Assembly (NCBI GenBank): GCA_036505795.1
Contig: DASXSU010000121.1
Coordinates: forward strand, 1 to 10,528
From: NS-11 sp036505795
GTDB lineage: Bacteria > Nitrospirota > Nitrospiria > Nitrospirales > NS-4
Length of the DNA: 10,528 nucleotides
Direction of reading: 5' to 3'
Shown here piece by piece: positions 1-5,246 of this stretch. A model generated the notes under the pieces. The model saw only the letters and a list, made by a program, of their open reading frames with translations, had not been told where the DNA came from and did not search any database. The translations under genes and the position numbers were made by a program. The stretch's first letter is position 1, and the number at the start of each line of letters is the position of its first letter.

Positions 1-39
1 GGGGGAAAGCGGCCGTCCTACGGGAGAAGAGCCTGCCCA

Positions 40-183
40 CGGGTGAACTGCCCATCGTGGTGGGCAGGGGACGGGGCGGGTGAAATAAGGCTTGGGGCTG
101 GGCGGGTGCAATGGCGGACGCAGGGCGGGCGGGTGACTTCGGGAAGGGGCCGGTCTTGGCCGGCCTGGGGCGGGCGGGTGAAA
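40..183. repeat. G-rich non-coding stretch with repeated GGCGGGTG units
   Basis: The core GGCGGGTG occurs at 75-82, 101-108, 128-135 and 173-180, mostly continued as AAAT or a near variant. A shorter relative, CGGGTGAA, lies at 40-47. Spacing is 26, 27 and 45 bases, so this is an irregular repeat family and not a CRISPR. A hand count over 61-180 gives about 67 G to 23 C on the plus strand, a very strong skew. Positions 123-143 hold four GGG tracts with loops of 1, 1 and 7 bases, matching the usual G-quadruplex pattern. Read on the minus strand, downstream of the 198-392 gene, the transcript would be C-rich and G-poor, as Rho-loading sites are. Function is not established. Confidence 0.6.
48..67. 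repeat. 7-bp inverted repeat (hairpin)
   Basis: CTGCCCA at 48-54 and TGGGCAG at 61-67 are perfect complements around a 6-base loop. No T tract follows on either strand, so it is not a standard intrinsic terminator. It lies beside the G-rich repeats. Confidence 0.45.
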
Positions 184-197
184 TTGTGAACGCGTGC

Positions 198-392
198 TTA
201 GACGGCCCCTTTGCGATGAGCCTCTTTGAAGTCTTCTAACTCCAGCTCCACCCCGCAGCCCGTGCACGCGATTGGTTCCCCGTCCGCTGGGGGAAGCACC
301 TCTTCTTTCTGAACCACTCCTCGGCAGACATGAAAAAAATGCCCGCTCGCATGCTCTTCATCCAAGGGATCTGAAATGAATGCCAAGACCAT
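198..392 (-). CDS. Small hypothetical protein with Cys/His pairs, possible zinc-binding
   Basis: This is a 64-residue protein of unknown function. Visible candidate metal ligands are His18, His21 and Cys23 (H-x2-H-x-C) and a CxxC knuckle at Cys43-Cys46, an arrangement that could bind one zinc ion. This is inference: I do not recognise a named family. The start ATG at 392 is preceded by a GGAG-type ribosome binding site 8 to 9 bases upstream, which supports translation. There is no signal peptide or membrane segment, so the product would be cytoplasmic. It is transcribed away from the OmpA-family gene, and its 3' end runs into the G-rich repeat stretch. It could be spurious, but the sequence composition (acidic tail, ordinary residue mix) looks protein-like. 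Confidence 0.5.
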   Translation of the reverse strand: MVLAFISDPLDEEHASGHFFHVCRGVVQKEEVLPPADGEPIACTGCGVELELEDFKEAHRKGAV

Positions 393-508
393 TAGTCTGC
401 TCCGATCAGCGTGCGTGTATTTAAAACGCCGGATAAATACGGTGTGCGAGCCGTAGTCTACAAGCTCTTATTCGAGTTGGCAAACTCTGCGTGCGAGCCT
501 ATCAAAAC

Positions 509-537
509 TTGATTTAATAGGTTTAATACCCTACTAT
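509..537 (+). promoter_or_regulatory. Sigma70-like promoter for the OmpA-family lipoprotein gene
   Basis: TTGATT at 509-514 and TACTAT at 532-537 are separated by exactly 17 bases, each matching the consensus at 4 of 6 positions. The predicted start near 544 gives a leader of about 25 bases, with AGGA at 560-563 five bases before the ATG. The surrounding stretch is AT-rich compared with the genes on either side. Confidence 0.5.
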
Positions 538-568
538 TGAGAAGTAATTTACCGAAAGTAGGACATAG

Positions 569-1396
569 ATGTCATCTCGATGGTTGCTAGCGGTCTGCCT
601 ACTCCCGACGCTGGTGAGCTGCGTCTCCTTAGATTACTACGAGGCGCTCCGCGAAGCGTACGAGAAGGCAGAAGCCCGCAGTCTGGCGGCCAAAAATGAG
701 TTGGCAAAGACGCAGGCTGACCTGGTCCAGGCGCAGAAGGTCCTTGCAGAGGTGGACGTCGTAGACAGCAGCAAACCCGTAAACAGCGGAGAGCTCAGTT
801 TCAAGGAGAAGGCCGATCTCCTGACTCGCCGGTTGGAATCGCAACAAGCCGAACTGCGGGTCAGAGACGAGCAGAAGGCGAGTCTCGACAAACAACTCGA
901 CACGGCAAAAGCAACCTTGAACGCTAAGGACGAGGAGATGCGAAAGGCGCTCCACGACCTGGAGAGAAGCTTAAAAGATGAGATTGCCCAGGGCAACGGC
1001 TCCGTCAAGGGAGACCACAATTCCGTGAGTGTCGTGCTTGAGGAGCGGATACTCTACGATTCCGGCTCCGCCGCGATCAAATCTCAGGGCTTAAAGGTGT
1101 TAAAACAAATCGCCCAAGCCTTGCGCAACAGCCCGGGCACGTATGTTCGCGTGGAGGGTCATACCGATAACGTTCCCATTCGGGCGACGCCGCCGCCCCG
1201 GTTCGGATCAAACTTTGAACTATCCTTTGCCCGAGCTATGGGTGTCGTGAACTCGCTCAGAGAACTAGATGGCGTCAAGGCCTGGCGACTCTCTGCGATG
1301 GGCTTGGCCGATAGCCGCCCGCTTCAGGCTAACATTAATGAAGATGCGCGAGCGCACAATCGGCGCGTTGAAATTATCGTCACGCCCAGTCGCTAA
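569..1396 (+). CDS. OmpA-family peptidoglycan-binding lipoprotein
   Basis: The 275-residue product is an envelope protein that should tie a lipid-anchored stalk to peptidoglycan. Residues 1-18 form a lipoprotein signal with lipobox L-V-S-C, so Cys18 would be lipidated after signal peptidase II cleavage. Residues 20-145 are rich in Ala, Glu, Lys and Gln and look like a long alpha-helical coiled coil. The OmpA C-terminal domain spans about 150-275. It includes the GHTDN motif with Asp200, and NFELSFARA with Asn215 and Arg222; the Asp and Arg are the residues that in this family contact diaminopimelate of the peptidoglycan stem. The layout resembles Pal or OmpA-C/MotB-type proteins, but the long helix makes it longer than Pal. 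The start is fixed by AGGA five bases upstream and by the signal peptide. It appears to be a single-gene unit. Confidence 0.9.
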   Translation: MSSRWLLAVCLLPTLVSCVSLDYYEALREAYEKAEARSLAAKNELAKTQADLVQAQKVLAEVDVVDSSKPVNSGELSFKEKADLLTRRLESQQAELRVRDEQKASLDKQLDTAKATLNAKDEEMRKALHDLERSLKDEIAQGNGSVKGDHNSVSVVLEERILYDSGSAAIKSQGLKVLKQIAQALRNSPGTYVRVEGHTDNVPIRATPPPRFGSNFELSFARAMGVVNSLRELDGVKAWRLSAMGLADSRPLQANINEDARAHNRRVEIIVTPSR

Positions 1397-1435
1397 ACTC
1401 ACCCCGGTTTTTCAAGTTTCCTGCTTTTAAAGGGA

Positions 1436-1464
1436 TTGATTCCTCCCGCAAACACCGCTATGGT
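1436..1464 (+). promoter_or_regulatory. Candidate promoter for the 11-residue-repeat protein
   Basis: TTGATT at 1436-1441 and TATGGT at 1459-1464 are 17 bases apart, each 4 of 6 to consensus. It lies in the gap after the OmpA-family gene and would leave a leader of about 110 bases before the chosen start at 1582. This is a motif match only, and the long leader lowers confidence. Confidence 0.3.
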
Positions 1465-1581
1465 CACTCGATTGTTTATCCATACACAGATCGCGTGAGT
1501 TATTAGACTCCTACGTTGGCTCACGTCCGTCAGACCAGGATCCGGCCGCTTTTCTTCGTCGGTATCGATTACCTTTTTAAG

Positions 1582-2682
1582 ATGTCCGCGCCTCGCACAC
1601 CCGTGATGATTCTCTTTGCCGGGTTCTGGTTTCTGGCCCTCAGTTCGCTTGCTTTGGCCGAGTGCGCTGTCGAACGGGAACCGGCAGGGGAATCCGCCGT
1701 CTTTATGCGCCATGTTACGGCCGACTGCTCGAAACTCGATCGTGCGACTCGGGCGATCGATGCCGGAGAAGTTCTCGGCGCCTTGCGCGCCGGGAAAGGA
1801 GTGTCAGTCAAGAATGCGGTGATCAGCGGCGATCTCCTGCTCACCGGGCTCAAGTCAGTGCCGTTGGCGTCGGTCGTACTGCCGGAGTCGGCGCTGGCAC
1901 GGCTGCGCCAAGCGGCGGTGACGGAAGTGAGAATTATACAAGGGCCCTTTATTATCGAGAACTCAATGGTGGACGGGATCATTGACACGCAACTCAAGCC
2001 CGATATGATCGAGCATCGCGTGCTGGGAGACATGCTGATCATCCGGGGTCCTGTCTCATTCAAAGGGACGACCTTTACAAAAGAAGTGGACCTATCGCGC
2101 ACGGTCTTTTTAGAGACGGTCGATAGCTCGAATGCCGTGTACTTGGGAGATGCGCTGTTTCTCGCCTCCATCTTTACCATGCCTGCGACGTTTGAGAAGA
2201 CCGCCTTTGCGGGCAATACCCGTTTTTATCAGGCGGTTTTCGAAGCGCCGGTCACGTTCCTTCGCGCCGGATTCAACGGCCTGACCAACTTCCTCTCCGT
2301 TCGCTTTCAAAAAGAATCCGGTTTCTCGCGAGCGTACTTCAAGATGGGTACCGGCTTTTCCGGGAGCCGGTTTGACGGCATCTCCGACTTTTCCGAGGCG
2401 GTGTTTGACAAGGCGGTGTTTTTTATGAACACCGTGTTCGGCGCCGACACCTATTTTCGCCGCGCGGTGTTCCGGGGAGAAGTCAGTTTTTCGGACGCCG
2501 CCTTCCAAGGTAAGGACGATTTCTCAAAGGTGACCTATCGTCAGGAGCCAAACTTCACACGGACAACATTCGCGACACCCCGGTCCTCAGTGGGGTTCGA
2601 CAATCCGGTTTTTTTGGCGATTGTCGCGGGCAGCCTGGTGATCTTTTTCGTGGCCTTCATTCTGATCCTCCGAAAGGGATGA
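1582..2682 (+). CDS. Exported, C-terminally anchored protein of 11-residue pentapeptide-like repeats
   Basis: This 366-residue protein has a Sec signal peptide (residues 1-26, ending A-L-A before Glu27) and two Cys in the next part (28 and 49). A long repeat array runs over about 158-330, and a hydrophobic segment over about 341-363 ends in a short RKG tail. The array alternates 5- and 6-residue steps ending in Phe (xxxxF-xxxxxF), giving about fifteen consecutive 11-residue units with almost no slippage, for example NGLTNF-LSVRF. This periodicity is that of pentapeptide-type right-handed beta-helices. The predicted topology puts the helix in the periplasm, held to the inner membrane by the tail. 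I do not recognise a specific function. An in-frame TTG at 1516 would add 22 residues, but ATG 1582 places the signal peptide correctly; its ribosome site is weak. It stands between the OmpA-family gene and a small regulator-like gene. Confidence 0.8.
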   Translation: MSAPRTPVMILFAGFWFLALSSLALAECAVEREPAGESAVFMRHVTADCSKLDRATRAIDAGEVLGALRAGKGVSVKNAVISGDLLLTGLKSVPLASVVLPESALARLRQAAVTEVRIIQGPFIIENSMVDGIIDTQLKPDMIEHRVLGDMLIIRGPVSFKGTTFTKEVDLSRTVFLETVDSSNAVYLGDALFLASIFTMPATFEKTAFAGNTRFYQAVFEAPVTFLRAGFNGLTNFLSVRFQKESGFSRAYFKMGTGFSGSRFDGISDFSEAVFDKAVFFMNTVFGADTYFRRAVFRGEVSFSDAAFQGKDDFSKVTYRQEPNFTRTTFATPRSSVGFDNPVFLAIVAGSLVIFFVAFILILRKG

Positions 2683-2750
2683 CAATCTACTTGACTCAGG
2701 CAGAGTGAGAAATTTGTGCCGAGTAACCGAAGCCAGGTGCTTACTAAATA

Positions 2751-2781
2751 GCTATCAAAAAGATGCTATCTATTGTATAGT
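2751..2781 (+). promoter_or_regulatory. Promoter/operator region of the RHH gene with GCTATC direct repeats
   Basis: GCTATC occurs at 2751-2756 and again at 2765-2770, 14 bases apart. A good -10 box, TATAGT (5 of 6), follows at 2776-2781, only five bases before the ATG at 2787. No convincing -35 box is present. Ribbon-helix-helix proteins commonly bind short repeats in their own promoter, so autoregulation is a reasonable inference. Confidence 0.4.
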
Positions 2782-2786
2782 GCCTT

Positions 2787-2990
2787 ATGCCGAGACGGCC
2801 CAATAAGCACGACACCACTGAAATTCTCATACGCCCGTCGGCTGAGATCGCGTCATATCTCGATAAGCTGGCCGCGATAGGAATACATGGAAAGACGAGA
2901 GCAGAGGTAGCCAAGACCCTGGTCGGCACAGAGATTGAAAGACTTATCCGCGAAGGCATCCTGAAGCTGCGAAAAACACCTGATAAGTAG
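2787..2990 (+). CDS. Small ribbon-helix-helix-like protein (putative DNA-binding)
   Basis: The product has 67 residues. A short strand-like segment (about 11-17, TTEILIRPS) is followed by a helix (about 18-32), a turn with Gly33-His34-Gly35, and a second helix (about 37-57, starting TRAEVAKTL). This order, strand-helix-helix with basic N-terminal residues, is that of CopG/Arc-type ribbon-helix-helix dimers, in which the strand pair enters the DNA major groove. Family membership is inferred from pattern only. No ribosome binding site is visible before the ATG, and the -10 box ends five bases upstream, so the mRNA may start at the ATG itself. There is no adjacent toxin-like gene, which argues against a standard toxin-antitoxin pair. 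It lies 123 bases ahead of scpA in the same direction. Confidence 0.7.
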   Translation: MPRRPNKHDTTEILIRPSAEIASYLDKLAAIGIHGKTRAEVAKTLVGTEIERLIREGILKLRKTPDK

Positions 2991-3015
2991 CAGGCCATGC
3001 CGACTCAGGTATATA

Positions 3016-3044
3016 TTGCTGAACCAGGGACGGACCCCTATATA
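3016..3044 (+). promoter_or_regulatory. Candidate promoter for scpAB
   Basis: TTGCTG at 3016-3021 and TATATA at 3039-3044 are spaced by 17 bases in an AT-rich island. The nine-base TATATATTG is present twice, at 3010-3018 and 3039-3047. The -35 match is only 3 of 6, so this rests mainly on the -10 box and the position before scpA. Confidence 0.35.
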
Positions 3045-3103
3045 TTGAATAATTCTTGCCTTCATCCCCTAAACCTGGTAGATAGCGAAGGATTGAGCTT
3101 TTC

Positions 3104-3109
3104 AGGAGG
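3104..3109 (+). promoter_or_regulatory. Shine-Dalgarno deciding the scpA start
   Basis: A perfect AGGAGG ends four bases before ATG 3114. The alternative in-frame ATG at 2997 has no such site and would add 39 residues unlike ScpA, so 3114 is chosen. Confidence 0.8.
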
Positions 3110-3113
3110 ACCT

Positions 3114-3908
3114 ATGGTGGAGCAGATACACCCAGGACTGGATAGCTTCGAGGCGTCCTACCAGATCCGCTTAGAACAATTTGAAGGCCCGCTCGACCTG
3201 TTGCTGCACCTGATCAAGAGAAATGAGATCAATATTTATGACATCCCGATGGCGCTTATCACGAAACAGTATCTGGAGCACATCAGCTTGATGAAGTCAT
3301 TGAACTTGGAAGTGGCTGGCGAATTCCTCGTGCTGGCGGCGACCTTGATTCTTATTAAATCGAAGATGTTGTTGCCGATTGAGGCTGAGGATGAGAAAGA
3401 GCTAGAGCAGGATCCTCGGGCGGATCTCGTGCGCCAGTTACTGCAGTACAAGCAGTTCAAAGAGGCGGCCCACGATTTACAGGATAGGGAGCGGCTCTGG
3501 AGAGAGGTCTATCATCGCGCTCCTCCCGCGACGTCGACGCCGAAGGAGGTCGAGGAGACGCCTCTTGAGCTCACGCTGTTTGATTTGATGGGTGCGCTGC
3601 AAGAGGTCATTCGACGGACACCATCCAACGCCTTATTGGAGGTGACCGCCGATCATCTGACGGTCAAGGACCGCATGAACTATATTCTGGAGAGGCTCGA
3701 GGAATCGGCGGCAGTGCCGTTCGACAGTTTATTCATGCCGGCCGAGGGGCGGCTCGTGTTGATCGTCACGTTCTTGGCATTGTTGGAACTGATACGCCTG
3801 CACCTGGTACGAGTCTTTCAACCGGAAGCGTTCGGGGCCATCCTTGTATCTCGGGGCTTTTTGCCTGACCTGATGGATGCCGTGCAACCAGGAGAGGGTT
3901 TGCTATGA
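3114..3908 (+). CDS. scpA: ScpA, kleisin subunit of the SMC-ScpAB condensin
   Basis: ScpA bridges the SMC ATPase heads and carries the ScpB dimer, forming the ring that organises and helps segregate the chromosome in the cytoplasm. The 264-residue protein shows the family's N-terminal signature at about residues 20-45 (EQFEGPLDLLLHLIKRNEIN). An N-terminal helical SMC-neck domain follows, including the VAGEFLVLAATLILIKSKMLLP stretch split across about 65-90. A charged linker covers roughly 95-165, and a C-terminal winged helix with EGRLVLIVTFLALLELIRLH lies around 205-235. Length is typical of the family. The stop overlaps the scpB start by four bases (ATGA at 3905-3908), indicating translational coupling and a shared transcript. 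Confidence 0.95.
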   Translation: MVEQIHPGLDSFEASYQIRLEQFEGPLDLLLHLIKRNEINIYDIPMALITKQYLEHISLMKSLNLEVAGEFLVLAATLILIKSKMLLPIEAEDEKELEQDPRADLVRQLLQYKQFKEAAHDLQDRERLWREVYHRAPPATSTPKEVEETPLELTLFDLMGALQEVIRRTPSNALLEVTADHLTVKDRMNYILERLEESAAVPFDSLFMPAEGRLVLIVTFLALLELIRLHLVRVFQPEAFGAILVSRGFLPDLMDAVQPGEGLL

Positions 3909-4624
3909 ATACCGAAACGGGCAGCGCCGCGATTGCGGACCACGAGAGTCTATCTGCTCGCAGCCACGAGGACGCTGGGGAAGCCGAACCGATGACCGCG
4001 CCGCTCATTGCCGGCGCGAACGGAATAAAAGGCATTGTCGAGGCGCTCCTTTTCGTATCAGGAGAACCTTTGACAACCGACCGGCTGGTGCTTGTCATTG
4101 AAGGAGCCTCGCGGGCGGAAGTCCAGGAGGCAGTCAAAGCATTGCAGGAGGACTATGCTGTCGATGGCCGGGGTCTTCAGATTGTTGAAGTCGCTGGCGG
4201 CTATCAAATCGTCACGCGCGTGGAATGCGCCGCGTGGATCAAGCGACTGGAGAAAGCGAAGACCGGGGCAAAGTTGTCGCGAAGCGCGATGGAGACGCTT
4301 GCGATCATTGCCTATAAGCAACCGCTGGTCAGGGCGGAGATCGAACAGATTCGCGGCGTCGATACCGCCGGCGTTCTGAGGACACTGCTCGATCGCCGGT
4401 TGCTTCGCATCATAGGGCGCAAGGACATTCCCGGCCGACCGATTATGTACGGCACCAGCAAGCAATTTCTACAAGCCTTTGGGCTCAAGGATCTGTCAGA
4501 CCTTCCTGCGCTTCGAGACCTCAAGGACCTAGGGGAACCGGATCAGTTGGTTCTCCCGGACTCCGGGGATGTGACTCATAGCGAGCCTCAGGAGGCACTG
4601 AATGGACAGGAAGTCCATGGCTAA
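3905..4624 (+). CDS. scpB: ScpB, winged-helix subunit of the SMC-ScpAB condensin
   Basis: ScpB dimers bind the central linker of ScpA and modulate the SMC ring. The 239-residue protein has two winged-helix domains, at about 41-115 and 120-200. The second contains the diagnostic ScpB stretch: YKQPLVRAEIEQIRGVD, then LLDRRLL and GRKDIPGRPIMYGTS. Residues 1-38 are a polar, probably disordered leader and about 205-239 an acidic, flexible tail; both are variable in the family. A strong ribosome site, AGGAGAGG at 3890-3897, lies seven bases before the ATG, inside the end of scpA. The operon appears to end here at the hairpin beginning at 4645; no rluB-type gene follows, although one often does in other bacteria. 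Confidence 0.95.
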   Translation: MNTETGSAAIADHESLSARSHEDAGEAEPMTAPLIAGANGIKGIVEALLFVSGEPLTTDRLVLVIEGASRAEVQEAVKALQEDYAVDGRGLQIVEVAGGYQIVTRVECAAWIKRLEKAKTGAKLSRSAMETLAIIAYKQPLVRAEIEQIRGVDTAGVLRTLLDRRLLRIIGRKDIPGRPIMYGTSKQFLQAFGLKDLSDLPALRDLKDLGEPDQLVLPDSGDVTHSEPQEALNGQEVHG

Positions 4625-4644
4625 AATCCGATGGTTGGGGTGTG

Positions 4645-4669
4645 AAGGGGCAGCGACGCGCTGCCCCTT
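4645..4669. terminator. Strong hairpin between convergent scpB and globin genes
   Basis: AAGGGGCAGCG (4645-4655) and CGCTGCCCCTT (4659-4669) form a perfect 11-bp stem with a 3-base loop. It begins 20 bases after the scpB stop and about 20 bases past the stop of the minus-strand globin gene. It fits a shared bidirectional terminator, but neither side has a clear T tract, so termination may be weak or Rho-assisted. Confidence 0.6.
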
Positions 4670-4689
4670 GTCCGATGTATGCCGGTGGG

Positions 4690-5163
4690 CTAGGGTTTTT
4701 CGACAATGTCCTTCCGCATGGGTCCCAGCACGGAGAGCAGCTCATTTTTTTCACGTTCAGGGACTTTAAACTTATTTAAGGTCGCGACCAAATCTCCGAC
4801 CAACGCATCAAAGTCCGCATTCGAGATTCTCATGCCCGCGTGTGCAGACTTCATATCCCGTCCGGTGTAAGTGCACGGGCCTCCGGAGGCTTGACAGATC
4901 TGATCAACCAGTTTCTTTTTAAATTGGGGAATGTTGGTATTGGCAAATCGGCCGTTAATGCGGCTATCAGCCGCCACCCGCGCCACAAAATCGTCGACCA
5001 CGGCCGTGATCGCCGGTTTCTCTCCCAACCGCTGGTAGAGCGATCCCTGTTGTGTGCTCTTCTGAGCAGGGGTCTCGGTCGTCTTGCTGTCAGTCGTGCT
5101 GCAGCCGGCGATGAAGCCGGTCATGATGGCAAGCGCAATGCCGATCCGTCCGCTGAATCTCAT
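4690..5163 (-). CDS. Lipoprotein-anchored group 1 truncated haemoglobin
   Basis: The 157-residue product has a lipoprotein signal with lipobox I-A-G-C (Cys21), then a Thr/Ser/Gln linker (about 22-40) and a 2-over-2 globin domain (about 41-157). Seen in the globin: SLYQRLG at the start, Phe73 at the CD1 position, the GGPCTYTG loop, and the proximal haem ligand His108 in SAHAGM. Compared with Mycobacterium TrHbN, position B10 is Val60 instead of Tyr, E7 is Phe81 and E11 is Leu85, leaving a mostly apolar distal pocket. Cys90 and Cys97 flank the EF region and could form a disulfide. The protein would sit on the periplasmic side of a membrane; ligand and role (oxygen, NO or redox sensing) are not decided by sequence. 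ATG 5163 is chosen because the ATG at 5172 directly abuts the Shine-Dalgarno. Confidence 0.9.
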   Translation of the reverse strand: MRFSGRIGIALAIMTGFIAGCSTTDSKTTETPAQKSTQQGSLYQRLGEKPAITAVVDDFVARVAADSRINGRFANTNIPQFKKKLVDQICQASGGPCTYTGRDMKSAHAGMRISNADFDALVGDLVATLNKFKVPEREKNELLSVLGPMRKDIVEKP

Positions 5164-5173
5164 GGCGTCCATT

Positions 5174-5179
5174 CCTCCT
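5174..5179 (-). promoter_or_regulatory. Shine-Dalgarno of the globin gene
   Basis: On the minus strand AGGAGG ends one base before ATG 5172 and 10 bases before ATG 5163. The spacing excludes efficient use of 5172 and favours 5163. Confidence 0.65.
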
Positions 5180-5246
5180 TTGAGTGGCGATTCATACCCC
5201 GACGGGCCTGTCGAAGGTTTCTATCCGTTATTACGAGAAGGGCGTG

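Noticed and set aside
3..83. Open plus-strand frame at the window edge ending TGA at 81-83, possibly the 3' end of a gene
   Set aside because: Only 26 codons are visible, no family is recognisable, and it lies in the G-rich repeat stretch where open frames arise by composition. It cannot be confirmed without upstream sequence.
40..183. CRISPR array
   Set aside because: The repeated unit is only about 8 to 13 bases, the spacing is irregular (26, 27, 45) and no cas gene is present.
1494..1525. Six-bp inverted repeat CGTGAG / CTCACG
   Set aside because: The loop is 20 bases and there is no T tract; expected by chance at this stem length.
1516..1581. N-terminal extension of the 11-residue-repeat protein from TTG 1516
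   Set aside because: No ribosome site is seen, and the extension would push the signal peptide into the interior; ATG 1582 fits better.
1569..2216. 215-codon minus-strand frame
   Set aside because: It is antisense to the repeat protein, Ser/Arg/Pro-rich as shadow frames are, and has no ribosome site that I could support.
2691..2719. Promoter from TTGACT at 2691-2696
   Set aside because: No acceptable -10 box lies 15 to 19 bases downstream.
2997..3113. Longer ScpA from ATG 2997
   Set aside because: There is no ribosome site for it, the added residues are unlike ScpA, and a perfect AGGAGG precedes ATG 3114.
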